Positions 17,396-27,100 of a stretch of 64,000 bases of DNA are shown in pieces (position 1 is the stretch's first letter; the number at the start of each line of letters is the position of its first letter). The translations under genes and the position numbers were made by a program. The notes below the pieces were generated by a model, which worked only from the letters and a program-made list of their open reading frames with translations, searched no databases and was not told the origin of the DNA. The stretch comes from an uncultured Isosphaeraceae bacterium (GTDB lineage: Bacteria > Planctomycetota > Planctomycetia > Isosphaerales > Isosphaeraceae), in assembly GCA_945957605.1 (NCBI GenBank), contig CAMFLR010000004.1, positions 434,001 to 498,000 of the forward strand, read 5' to 3'.

Positions 17396-19081
17396 ATGCG
17401 CAAGCTGTTATTACTTATGTTCCTGAGCGGAACCATCGCTCGGGCCGAATTGCCACCGCGCCCTGCTTCGAGCCTCAGCGGCAAGGCATTCGCCGAAGCG
17501 ATCAAGGACCTGTCGCTTGCTGATCGAGAGGCGCGGATTATCCAGGAATTTCGCGCGGGGAATGTACCTTCGTGGCTACGAAAACCGGTCGCGATCACCG
17601 CGAAAAACGACGATGACACCGTCGTTTTCTACGCCTGGCCCGACTATCTCGCAATTGGCTCCGACACCGACGCCTTTCGCGTGCCGCTCTCGCCACTCAC
17701 CGCGCAGACGCTTGCCGACTCGGTCGACTGCATGTTGCCGACTCCGAAAATGACCGACCTGATCTATCAGCAATCCGCGATCAAACTCACGCCCGAGCCA
17801 ATTCCTCCCACACCTGCGATGACGACCGTTCCCGTTTTCCATGCGCACAACGAGCAAGTTGAAACGCAGCTTCGTACAAAAAATGCGAGTCTTGGCGCTT
17901 TGGTTGCCGGCCACAAGAAAGATGTTGTGATTTGCGCCAAGCTGAAAGCGAATCCCGGCAAAGAAGCGATTTACGGCTGGCACACGCTCGACGGATCACC
18001 GATCCAACCGCTCTATCTCGGCCATTACGACACGTGGGTCGATTACAGCCACGGCATTCGGTTTATCGAGAAACATGCATTATTGAACGGTAAACGCACG
18101 CCAATTACCACAATTCTGGCCGATCCCAGACTCGCGACCCTGCTGAGTTCTGAAGGAGTTGTGAGCCAACCGCGATACCTTTCTGCGCCTGTGATTACGC
18201 CTGGACCAAATGAAACGGTTGAGACGATTCGACTTTCCCGCGGCGTGCGCATTGTGATCAATCGACCAAGCGACCTTGGGACCAAGCCAGCGCTGGTCGT
18301 CTTCTATGCGCTCCCCAACGGCAATACCATCGAACAAACGATCGGCAAAAAAACGACGCCCGACGACGACTGGCATTACGACATTCAGCATATCGCCGCG
18401 CAGACGCGATTCATTCGCACTCATGAGACGTCGCGACCGATAGTTGTCGCCTATTTGGAAAATGAACTTCGGGCATGGCCGAGTTGGCGTCGGACTCACG
18501 GCGATACGGATATTCCAGGCATTCTCAAAACCGTGCTCGACCGGATGCCCTCTGGTTCAACCGTCGCATTAAATGGCCACAGCGGCGGCGGGAGCCTTAT
18601 TTTTGGCTATCTCAACACGTACGGACAAATCCCGGCTTATATCGAACGGATCGCATTTCTCGACTCGAACTACGCGTATGAGACCGAAAAGCACCGCGAC
18701 AAACTTGTGACGTGGCTGAAGGCGTCGAATCGAAATCAACTCGTTGTGCTTGCATACAACGACGCGATCGCCACACTCGACGGCAAGCCGTTTGTAACAG
18801 CGAAAGGCGGGACATGGGGGCGAACCGAACAAATGATTGCCGACTTCACACCGATTTTACAATTCAAGAGCGATGAGAATCGTCCCTTGGAAAAGCTGAC
18901 CGCTTTAGAGGGCCGACTGACGATTCTGCGTCATCACAATCCGGAAAAGAAGATTCTACACACCGTTCAAGTGGAGAAGAACGGCTTCATCGAGAGCATG
19001 CTGATTGGCACACCTTCAGCCGGACGCGATTACACTTACTTTGGTGATCGCGCTTACCAAGCGTTCATTCTTGATAAATGA
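17396..19081 (+). CDS. Large secreted protein of unknown function with a GHSGGG hydrolase-like motif
   Basis: A 561-residue exported protein I do not recognise. I start at MRKLLLLMFLSG, a clear signal peptide; an in-frame ATG eight codons upstream is less likely. The first half contains repeated beta-type segments and the stretch FHAHNEQVETQLRTKNASLG; the second half has a Rossmann-like run (IRLSRGVRIVINRPSDLG, PALVVFYALPNGNTIEQTIG) and VALNGHSGGGSLIFGYL near 400, which matches an alpha/beta-hydrolase nucleophile elbow (GxSxG). A later Asp-rich segment (FLDSNYAYE) and a His near the end (LRHHNPEKK) could complete a triad. A secreted esterase or peptidase-like alpha/beta hydrolase is the best guess. 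Confidence 0.72.
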   Translation: MRKLLLLMFLSGTIARAELPPRPASSLSGKAFAEAIKDLSLADREARIIQEFRAGNVPSWLRKPVAITAKNDDDTVVFYAWPDYLAIGSDTDAFRVPLSPLTAQTLADSVDCMLPTPKMTDLIYQQSAIKLTPEPIPPTPAMTTVPVFHAHNEQVETQLRTKNASLGALVAGHKKDVVICAKLKANPGKEAIYGWHTLDGSPIQPLYLGHYDTWVDYSHGIRFIEKHALLNGKRTPITTILADPRLATLLSSEGVVSQPRYLSAPVITPGPNETVETIRLSRGVRIVINRPSDLGTKPALVVFYALPNGNTIEQTIGKKTTPDDDWHYDIQHIAAQTRFIRTHETSRPIVVAYLENELRAWPSWRRTHGDTDIPGILKTVLDRMPSGSTVALNGHSGGGSLIFGYLNTYGQIPAYIERIAFLDSNYAYETEKHRDKLVTWLKASNRNQLVVLAYNDAIATLDGKPFVTAKGGTWGRTEQMIADFTPILQFKSDENRPLEKLTALEGRLTILRHHNPEKKILHTVQVEKNGFIESMLIGTPSAGRDYTYFGDRAYQAFILDK

Positions 19082-19085
19082 CCGC

Positions 19086-19595
19086 TCACTCAGCTTGCGA
19101 TGTGGGTGCGATCGGGAACTCGCCAGCGCGGTGCTTGGCCGCGAGTTCGACATAATGTCGCCAGATCTGCTTCATCCGCTCGGCGGTTTCTGGATCGACC
19201 TCTCGCGCCACCCGCGCTGGTACGCCCACGACCAACGAGTTCGGCGGAACTTCCATCCCTTCACGCAGAACGGCACCAGCGCCAATTACCGAGCCTCGTC
19301 CTACCTTCACGCCGTTGAGCAAGATTGCGCCCATACCGATCATGCAGTCGTCTTCAACCGTGCATCCGTGTAAAATCACCCGGTGACCGACTGTCACACG
19401 ATCTCCAACAACACACGGAAATCCGGGGTCGGTATGGATCATCGACAGATCCTGGATATTCGTCCCTTCGCCGATTGTGATCGCTTCGCTATCGCCGCGA
19501 ATGACGCTTCCATACCAGACGCTACTGTCGCGGCCCATGGTCACACGACCGAGAACGACGGCGCCGTGAGCGATGTAACAGGTCGCGTCGATCAT
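19086..19595 (-). CDS. Gamma-carbonic anhydrase-like hexapeptide-repeat protein
   Basis: A 169-residue left-handed beta-helix protein of the gamma-carbonic anhydrase/YrdA/PaaY group. Hexapeptide repeats run through residues 10-125 and the three zinc-ligand His positions are present (SMIHTD, then VGHRVILHGC). The C-terminal helix (ERMKQIWRHYVELAAKH) is family-typical. Its ATG overlaps the oleD stop by four bases, so it is the last gene of the pfa/ole operon. Whether it is an active carbonic anhydrase, a thioesterase-like PaaY relative or a scaffold is unknown; CO2 released by the decarboxylating steps of the pathway makes a hydration role conceivable, but that is speculation. It converges on the preceding rightward gene. 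Confidence 0.85.
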   Translation of the reverse strand: MIDATCYIAHGAVVLGRVTMGRDSSVWYGSVIRGDSEAITIGEGTNIQDLSMIHTDPGFPCVVGDRVTVGHRVILHGCTVEDDCMIGMGAILLNGVKVGRGSVIGAGAVLREGMEVPPNSLVVGVPARVAREVDPETAERMKQIWRHYVELAAKHRAGEFPIAPTSQAE

Positions 19596-20590
19596 CCGTT
19601 TGCTCCGGATGCAAACCAGGCTGCCAGCCGTTCGAGCCCTTCGTCGATCGATACGGCAGGTTGATATCCCAGGTCCCTGCGAGCCGCGGAGATGTCGAAC
19701 CAGTGGGCAGTTGCCAACTCGCGCGCGAGAAACCGCGTCATGCGAGGCTCGTCTTGCTTGCCGGTTGCGCGATAGACGTTCTCTAGGACCCAACCCGCGG
19801 CGTACGCGACGCTTTCCGGCACATGCCTCGTTACAGGCGGAAGGCCAGCGGCAGCAAGAATGCGATTTATCAGATCCCAGAGCGGAATCGGCTGTCCTTG
19901 GCTGATGAAATAGCATTTGCCCGCGACCGGTGAACCAATTTCGAGTTTATCAGCGGCGAGAATATGAGCATCGGCCGCGTTGTCGACGTAGACACAGTCG
20001 ATCAACTTATTTTCCCGGCCGATCCGTCTCAACTGATTGGCGCGCGCCTTCGCAACAATTCGCGGCACGAGATGCGGATCGCCGGGCCCCCAGATCAGGT
20101 GAGGCCTCAGAACCACAGTCGCAAGATCGCTTCCATTCGCGCTCGAGACCAGTCGTTCGGCCTCAGCTTTGGTGCGTGGGTAAGCCGCGTGATAGTGCGT
20201 GGGGTAGGGGGCAGATTCGTCGACGCCGTTCATATCGCGGCCATTGAAGACGACGCTGGGCGTACTGGTGTGGACAAGTCGTCGCACGCCGGCGCGGCGA
20301 AATGCATCAACGATGTTTTGCGTGCCATCGACGTTGATACGGCGGTACTCAGCTTCCTCGCCCCAGATGCCCGCCTTCGCTGCGACGTGAAACACGACGT
20401 CGCATCCTTGAACCGCGGAGAAAACCGCGTTGGGATCGGCCAGATCACCACGCACGGTTTCAACGCCCAGCCTATCGAGTTGCGGATAACTGCCGCGTGC
20501 GAAAGATCTAACCGTGTCGCCCCGCGCAACGAGCTTTCGAGCGATCGCCCCACCCAGAAAGCCGCCCGCGCCCGTAACCAGGGCTTTCAT
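19592..20590 (-). CDS. oleD: OleD-like NAD(P)-dependent 2-alkyl-3-oxoalkanoate reductase
   Basis: A 332-residue extended short-chain dehydrogenase. In olefin synthesis OleD reduces the beta-keto acid made by OleA to a 2-alkyl-3-hydroxyalkanoic acid. The NAD(P)-binding motif TGAGGFLGGAIA is at residues 6-17, the catalytic Tyr137 and Lys141 lie in YPRTKAEAE, and the substrate domain shows RPHLIWGPGDPHLVPRIV, all as in OleD and 3-beta-HSD-type relatives. The ATG at 20590 overlaps the oleC stop by four bases (ATGA), which fixes the start. Family membership alone would allow other sugar or steroid dehydrogenases; the oleABC context decides the call. Confidence 0.9.
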   Translation of the reverse strand: MKALVTGAGGFLGGAIARKLVARGDTVRSFARGSYPQLDRLGVETVRGDLADPNAVFSAVQGCDVVFHVAAKAGIWGEEAEYRRINVDGTQNIVDAFRRAGVRRLVHTSTPSVVFNGRDMNGVDESAPYPTHYHAAYPRTKAEAERLVSSANGSDLATVVLRPHLIWGPGDPHLVPRIVAKARANQLRRIGRENKLIDCVYVDNAADAHILAADKLEIGSPVAGKCYFISQGQPIPLWDLINRILAAAGLPPVTRHVPESVAYAAGWVLENVYRATGKQDEPRMTRFLARELATAHWFDISAARRDLGYQPAVSIDEGLERLAAWFASGANG

Positions 20591-22260
20591 TTCAGCTTCC
20601 TCGCCGCCCAAACGGCCAGTTTTTCGCGGAAAATCTTGGCGTTGTGGCGGATATCGACAGGAAAGGCAGGATGAAACAGGAAGTCTTGAATCATCCTCGT
20701 GTGCTCGAATTTTTGACCGATTGCGCGAAGTTCGTTGATCAGCCGCGTTTGTTCTTCGGCTGCGAAGTCAGGTTTGAGCTCGACACAAATGACCGGGCGG
20801 GCCTGACCTTTTTTGCCGACTCCGACGAGGGCCGTTCGGGCAACGCACTCGTGCGTGTTGAAAACACCTTCGCAAGGAATTGTGTAAAGCTCGCGCTGAG
20901 GCGTGAGAACGCGGTGCGACTTTCGCCCACAAAACCAGATTCGCCCCTGATCATCGAAATAGCCAAGGTCGCCCATTCGATGTGCGACCTGGCCGTTGCC
21001 AAGATCGATCTTGGCGAGTCGAGTCGCTTCGGGGCGTGCGAAATACTCGCGCGTAACAACCGGTCCGCGAACGACGATTTCGCCGACGGTGCCTGCGGGA
21101 ACTTTCAAATCGTCGGACCAGCGTGAAATAGAGTCGTCGCTGATCTTGATGATATCAACCTGCGTTGTGCCGACCGGTCGCCCCACACAAACGCCGGCAC
21201 CTTCATCGGCGCGAGCACGCGTTTCACCGAGAATCTCGCGGCTTCCGATCGACGCCACAGGGAGCGATTCGGTTGCGCCGTAAGGTGTGTGTACCTCAGC
21301 ATCTGGTCCGAGCAGCTTGCAGAATCGCTCGATGACATGGGCACGTACCGGCGCACCGGCCGAAAGCACCCGCTTCAGCGACGGAAACCGCACGCCAGCC
21401 TTCTCGCCATCCTGGCCGACGCGGTCGAGCAAGGCAGGCGAGCCAAACATATTCGTCACGCCAAAGTTGGCGATTGCTTCAAAGATTTTCTTTGAATCAA
21501 CTCGTGCGGGACGGGTTGCGTCCATGTCGGGAATGATTGCGGTCATCCCGAGCGCGGGTGCGAACAGGGCAAAGAGTGGAAACGTCGCGAGGTCGATTTC
21601 GCCAGGTTGAATGCCATATGTATCACGAAGAATCCGAACCTGTTCAGAGAAAATTCCGTGCGTGTAAACGGCACCCTTGGGAGGGCCGGTGCTACCACTC
21701 GTGAAGAGGATTGCGGCGGTTTCTTCGGAGTTCGTGTCGGCGACGTCGCGTGATACTTTCGACTTATTCTCACTTAACCATTCGGTGATGTCAGACGTCG
21801 AATGACCGCCCCACGGGCCGCGCGGGCCGACCGTCACCAGCGTCTGCAAACTCGACTTAGCCCAGCCTAGAATTGCTCGTGCGATGTGCGCTTTGGGAAT
21901 GCCGACAAACGCCTCGGGAGCCGCTTCTGCAAGACATTTTCGCAAATTGATGACGCCCATGCCGGGATCGATCAATACTGGCACTGCGCCAAGGCGAAAG
22001 AGTGCAAATGTGAGCACAAAGAATTCGAGGCTGGGCTTGACCATCAAGGCCGTGCGAACGCCGCGCGAAATGCCAATCGAATCAAACCAGGCGGCGAACT
22101 TTTGGCTCTCCTCGTCGAGTTGCGCGAACGTCAGATGTGTATAACTGACGCGGCCCGACCAATCTCGCCCGTGAGGAAAGACAACGGCAAGAGCGTGCGG
22201 CCTGCTTTCAGCTTCGACCGGCAGGTACGACGCGATGTTGCAGGTGATTTGGCCGCTCAT
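20587..22260 (-). CDS. oleC: OleC-like beta-lactone synthetase (AMP-dependent ligase)
   Basis: A 557-residue ANL-superfamily enzyme. OleC uses ATP to convert the 2-alkyl-3-hydroxy acid from OleD to a beta-lactone. The P-loop motif FTSGSTGPPKGA is at 186-197, YGATESLPV at 327-335 and the C-terminal hinge at GRIWFCGRKSHRV. The last 40 residues, with HPAFPVDIRHNAKI followed by a REKLA segment, are very like known OleC C-termini and distinguish it from ordinary fatty acid-CoA ligases. Both ends overlap neighbours by four bases (oleB stop at its ATG, oleD ATG at its stop). Full length and intact. Confidence 0.93.
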   Translation of the reverse strand: MSGQITCNIASYLPVEAESRPHALAVVFPHGRDWSGRVSYTHLTFAQLDEESQKFAAWFDSIGISRGVRTALMVKPSLEFFVLTFALFRLGAVPVLIDPGMGVINLRKCLAEAAPEAFVGIPKAHIARAILGWAKSSLQTLVTVGPRGPWGGHSTSDITEWLSENKSKVSRDVADTNSEETAAILFTSGSTGPPKGAVYTHGIFSEQVRILRDTYGIQPGEIDLATFPLFALFAPALGMTAIIPDMDATRPARVDSKKIFEAIANFGVTNMFGSPALLDRVGQDGEKAGVRFPSLKRVLSAGAPVRAHVIERFCKLLGPDAEVHTPYGATESLPVASIGSREILGETRARADEGAGVCVGRPVGTTQVDIIKISDDSISRWSDDLKVPAGTVGEIVVRGPVVTREYFARPEATRLAKIDLGNGQVAHRMGDLGYFDDQGRIWFCGRKSHRVLTPQRELYTIPCEGVFNTHECVARTALVGVGKKGQARPVICVELKPDFAAEEQTRLINELRAIGQKFEHTRMIQDFLFHPAFPVDIRHNAKIFREKLAVWAARKLK

Positions 22261-23150
22261 GATGCGAGTGGCTCGAGTGGATTCTTCGTCAGGAACTCAC
22301 GCACGAGCGCGGCGACCTCGGGCCCCTTATCTTCCAAAAGATAATGGCCCGCATCGGCAAATCGATGCACCTCGGCGTTCGGGAAATGCGTGACCCATTC
22401 CTGCAAAAATCGGGCGTCGAAAATGAAGTCTTTCAGGCCCCAGGCGATCATCATGGGAATCGAGTGAAACGCCGGCAAACTCGCTTGCACCTGGCTTACC
22501 AGGTCGTACCCTTCGTCGCCAACTTTCAGCGGAATCGTTTGTACAAATTTATAAACGCTCAGCCGATTCTCCCACGTGTCGTGTGGTGCGAGATACGCAT
22601 CGCGCACGTCGCGAGTGAGCGGAGTCTTCGCACAGAACTGAGCCGCGCCGAGACAGAATGCGTTCAGGCCGCGCACGAGGAATGGCCCAAACGGCGTTTT
22701 ACGAATCAGTGAAAGTGAGGGAGGAAACTTTTTATCGGCCGGAAGGTGGAACGCAGCCGTGTTCATCACGATCAAGCGCTTGATTCGCTCGGGATGACGC
22801 GTGGCGAAGAGCGTGCCGATCATGCCGCCCCAGTCGTGCACGATCAGCGTAATGCGGTCGTTCACACCCAGCGAATCGAGCAGCGATTCTAGGTCGGTCG
22901 CGCGGCGGTCGAGTGTGTAAGGATATTGCTCAAGCGACGGCTTGTCGGAGAGTCCGCAGCCGATGTGATCGAGCGCAATTGTTCGATAATCTGGCCGAAG
23001 CGACTCGACGAGGCCGCGAAAAAAGAATGACCACGTCGGGTTGCCGTGGACCATTACGAGGGGATCGCCCGCGCCTTCGTCGATGTAATGTAAATTGTGG
23101 CCGCCGATTTCGGCCCAGTGCGATTCGAACGGATAAAGCGCGTTCACCAT
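22257..23150 (-). CDS. oleB: OleB-like beta-lactone decarboxylase (haloalkane dehalogenase fold)
   Basis: A 297-residue alpha/beta hydrolase of the haloalkane dehalogenase subgroup. OleB opens the beta-lactone from OleC and loses CO2 to give the internal alkene. The oxyanion segment VHGNPTWSFFFRG is at 34-46, the nucleophile Asp106 in IVHDWGG, an acidic residue in WGLKDFIFD near 241, and the catalytic His269 in DAGHYLLED. An Asp rather than Ser nucleophile is what OleB uses. The ATG overlaps the end of oleA by seven bases and the stop overlaps oleC by four. Taken alone it could be annotated as a dehalogenase; the operon makes OleB the better call. Confidence 0.92.
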   Translation of the reverse strand: MVNALYPFESHWAEIGGHNLHYIDEGAGDPLVMVHGNPTWSFFFRGLVESLRPDYRTIALDHIGCGLSDKPSLEQYPYTLDRRATDLESLLDSLGVNDRITLIVHDWGGMIGTLFATRHPERIKRLIVMNTAAFHLPADKKFPPSLSLIRKTPFGPFLVRGLNAFCLGAAQFCAKTPLTRDVRDAYLAPHDTWENRLSVYKFVQTIPLKVGDEGYDLVSQVQASLPAFHSIPMMIAWGLKDFIFDARFLQEWVTHFPNAEVHRFADAGHYLLEDKGPEVAALVREFLTKNPLEPLAS

Positions 23151-24193
23151 TCCACACCCAGCATCAGACAGTTCAAACCGCTGCCGATTCCTAGTAGTCC
23201 CACACGATCGCCCTGTTTGAGGAATTCGCGCTCGTCGGCAAGCGCCGCGGTCACGGGCAGCGAAGCCGTCCCCATGTTGCCAAGATATTCATATGTCGTG
23301 AAATCTTTAGCAGCATCAATTTGAAGCGTGTTCAACAGTGTGCTGCGATGGCCCGAGCCCACCTGATGGCAGATGATCTTGTCGACGTTTTCGCGGCCCC
23401 AGTTCAAGCGTGAGAGGAACGCGTTCCAGGTACGCAGGCCGAGGGTTACGCCATGCTTCATCACAGACACAGGGTCGGTCCGCATGAATTCCGAGAGCAT
23501 TCGCAAATTGTCGGAAATCTTCGGTTGCAGGCCCCACCAGCAAAGATCGAAGAATTCGGGCGCGGCCTGAGTAACACCGCCCAGAAGCCGTCGCCGTTTC
23601 TTGCCGAACGACCCGTCGGTGAGGACGATCGCGGCTGCGCCGGAGCCACCGGTCAGCGTGGCGACGCCGGATTTGAAGATGTTCATGTCGAGCGAGTCGA
23701 GCATGCGTTGGATGATTGTTTCGACGATCTCGCGTGATGACTCGCACGTCGCAACAAGGCCGGCGCGAATTTGTCCCAGTTCGATGCGATTTGCGATATC
23801 GACGATGCCATTGAGCATTCCCAGACAAGCGTTGCTCAGGTCGTACACAGCCGCGTTCGGGCTAACGCCGAGCGCTGAGGCGACGTGGCAAGCGGTGGCG
23901 GGCTCGAACTGCTCGCGGCAGACGCCGGAATAGATCACGACGTCGAGATCCGCCGGTTCGACGCCAGAATCGGCGAGCGCACGTCGCGAAGCGGCTTCGG
24001 CCCCTTGCGAAAGACGATAGCCCGATTCCCACCAGCGCCGCTCGACGATTCCGGTCATCGCTTCGAGTTGGCCGTGGGGGATTTTGAGTGCGCGATAGAG
24101 CGGGGCGAGCCGATCTTCAAGCTCGTCCGACGTCACCACGACGGGCGCCAGTTCATATCCAATTGCGTCAAGATAGACGCGTGAATACCGCAT
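23144..24193 (-). CDS. oleA: OleA-like 3-oxoacyl-ACP synthase III (head-to-head acyl condensing enzyme)
   Basis: A 349-residue thiolase-fold KAS III protein. OleA joins two fatty acyl groups by non-decarboxylative Claisen condensation to a 2-alkyl-3-ketoacid. The catalytic Cys123 is in LSNACLGMLNG, His276 in ICHQVGSGHR and Asn306 in YLGNMGTASLP; a Glu near residue 97 (REQFEPATAC) corresponds to the extra catalytic Glu of OleA. The N-terminus YSRVYLDAIGYELAP is typical of OleA. I start at the ATG at 24193, whose A is the last base of the pfaC stop (TAATG); the open frame extends five codons into pfaC. This junction directly couples acyl-chain synthesis to chain condensation. Confidence 0.94.
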   Translation of the reverse strand: MRYSRVYLDAIGYELAPVVVTSDELEDRLAPLYRALKIPHGQLEAMTGIVERRWWESGYRLSQGAEAASRRALADSGVEPADLDVVIYSGVCREQFEPATACHVASALGVSPNAAVYDLSNACLGMLNGIVDIANRIELGQIRAGLVATCESSREIVETIIQRMLDSLDMNIFKSGVATLTGGSGAAAIVLTDGSFGKKRRRLLGGVTQAAPEFFDLCWWGLQPKISDNLRMLSEFMRTDPVSVMKHGVTLGLRTWNAFLSRLNWGRENVDKIICHQVGSGHRSTLLNTLQIDAAKDFTTYEYLGNMGTASLPVTAALADEREFLKQGDRVGLLGIGSGLNCLMLGVEW

Positions 24194-27100
24194 TAATTTT
24201 CCACCCAATACCTTATGGTGAAATCTTCCATCTGGTAGATGACACGGCCGTCGACTGAGAGGAATCCACGCGCCGTTACCGTGCGATCTGCATCGTTCAG
24301 ACTTGTGATCGCCGCCTCGACTGTCACCTTTTCATCGCTCGGCAAAATCTGCCCGCGATAGGTCCAGCGATGCGGGCTATCAACCGCGACAGCCTCGAAA
24401 GTCGCTCCACTCCCACCCCATCGGTCATTAGCCACAACCTTAAGCAGTTGCAAGAACGACTCGAGCCCGAGTGAACCCGGACAAACGGGATCCTGGTAGA
24501 AGTGAGCCTTGAAGAACCACGCCGCAGGGTCAACGTATTTTACGCCACGGATGAATCCGAATCCATGCGGTCCGCCGTCTCGAACAAAAAGATCGACCTC
24601 GTCGATCATTCGCAACATTTCGGCGGGGTAGGGGGGCTGATCGGGATAGGTAAATGCTTCGGCCCGCGCGACCTCGTCAGCCGTCGGCTCGTAGAGTTCC
24701 GCCTCGCGAATTCCCACCTGCTGAGCCAGCGCGGCGTCGGAAAAGAAGCCGAAATATGTCGTTCCTGTGTACACCTGTTCGCTGCCGGCGAGCACCTTCA
24801 TGTCGTAGTGCTGCAAAATCATCCCGCCGGAGTTCGAGGCGTTCGTTAGCTTGATGTGAACCGTCAGCGTGCCAATGCTGGGGTCGACACGACGATGAAG
24901 CGTCGCCTTGCCGCCGAGGTTACGGAAGTGCACGTCGATATCGCTGAGCAGGGCCGATCCCATGTAGGCCGCCAGCCAGCCGCACGGTTGAAGGGCAACT
25001 TCCAGCAGGACCGCGAAAGGCATGAGGCCGGTGCGATCGTCGGTGAAATACCAGGCGTCGGACGGAACGTCGTATTCGGTTTCAACGGTCGTTCCGGCCG
25101 TCATCATCCATGGTTCGCCGTGGATGTCCATCACACGATCGACGAAGAGATACGGCGGGCCGGGCAATCGAGCGATGATTCGACCTTCGTCAAAGATCGT
25201 GTAGCGGTCACCAAACCCTTCCGACGGTTTGCCGACCGCGTAAGCTAGGATACGCGACGAATCAAAAAGCACGGGGCGGCCTGGCGTAGAGGATGTTTGC
25301 CAGCGTGACCGCAACTCCTCGCGCGACGTGCCAGAAAGTTGGATCGCCATGCCTTCAACGCGGACGATCGCCTTATCGTCGGCATACATGATCACGTCGG
25401 CGACAGCGAACGGCTCGGGTCGATAGCCGAGCGAGCGAATTGTTACGTCGTAACGCACCTTGCTCGTATCGGCCGTCACCTGGCCGCGACATTCGAGCCG
25501 GCTTGGCATTCCGGGCACAGGTTCCCAGGCAACCGAACCCATTTCGCCAACGCAGCCCTTGCGAAGGAGCAAAGTTCTGAGGGCGTGCTGGCCGCACTCG
25601 AACATCAGTGTTCCGGGCATCACCTGGTCGTCGACAAAGTGACACGTGAGAAACCAATCATCGGGGTGGATATCGGCCTCGGCGCGGACGAAGCCGAGCC
25701 CGAATCTTCCGCCGCGCGGGTCGAGTTCGAGGATTCGGTCGATCAGCGTCATGCGGCCGCCGGGGATTGTCAGCGGCTGCGAGACCTGGCAATTTGCGAA
25801 TTCAGGCCCGAAGCAGGCGACGAGATCTCCATCCCGAAGTGCGTGAATCTGGGCGTCAGTGCAACGGCCAGCCGTTTCGGAAACCAGCGAATCCCAACCT
25901 TCGCCCGCTGCTGCGCGTTCGTTGCGGTCGAGCGTGGTGAGAATGAGTCCTTTACCTGCCGCGAGGGCGTCGGCAGAGAAGAAGCCGGCGCAACCGTCGC
26001 GCATCGTCAGGAACAATTCGTCGTTAACGAATGCGTCGAACTGGAAGCGGAAGAAGTGCGTGCCGTCGTGAATGAAGAAGCGATCAATTTGAATCTTGTA
26101 ATGGATAACGCTTCCCGGCCCCGGCATGCCACGGTGGAATGTGACGCGAGCATCGAGCAGACGATAGACCGCCAAGCCTCGGGTTTCGAGGTCAATTCCC
26201 AGATAGCCCGAGAGGAACAGGTCGGCCTGACCGGCTTCGACAGCGATGCAAATCGGAATGCGATTGGCGTCGAGATACCAGGCGCCGGGATGAATATCGT
26301 GCTCGGTCACGACTTCGCCGCTGCTCATCGAGCAGGGTTCACCGGTGACGGAAACAATGCGGTCGACGAGCATGAGCGGCTCGTCAGGCAGGCGCACGCG
26401 CGTGGGAAATTGATCGACCTCGGCGAATTGAGGCCCGAGGACCGCGCCAATCGAACCAACTGCGAATTCAAGGCATGCGTTGCGATCCATGAAGACGTTG
26501 GAGGCGGCTTCGACGTCAAATGGATCGGCATATACAGCAGCTATTTCTTCTTCAAATTGCGCGACGGGTAGTGGATCGGTCGATCCCAGGGCGGAAAGCG
26601 GCTGGGCGATTGCCTCGGTAAGCCGGTTCGCAAATGCGATGTACGCCTCGTGCGCCTCGCCGTTTGCTCGAAGCGTGGCCTGCAACTGTGCGAGCAAATG
26701 GTTGTCGACCGGCTGCTGTTCGCGGGCAGTAGAATCAATTTGGTCTATGTGCATGTTTAGGCCAGGCAAATCGCCCAGTGATTGAGCCGGCAAAGGAGGT
26801 TGTTCGAGTTCGCGGCGAGCAGGAGGATTGGGAATCACGAACGGATCGCCGCCGATTTTCACGCTGACCATGGGTGGTTTTTGGGATGAATTTGCTTTTT
26901 CGGATATCGCACGAGCAAATGAAGGGAGATCAACTTTAATGCGTTCTGCGAGCAGGTTGGCAACCAGGCGAGCAAGCGATCGCGCCGAATGTTGCGAAGC
27001 AACATTCGCGGAACGCGCGAGGTGAGGCCGATTGCCGAGAATCTGGCTGATGAGGCGGCTGCATGAATTGCCGGGGCCAACCTCGACAAAGATTCGCACA

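Noticed and set aside
22257-23150. Haloalkane dehalogenase
   Set aside because: The fold and Asp nucleophile fit, but overlap with oleA and oleC makes OleB far more likely.
25339-26571. 410-codon open frame on the plus strand
   Set aside because: Antisense to pfaC dehydratase coding sequence; composition is that of a shadow frame.
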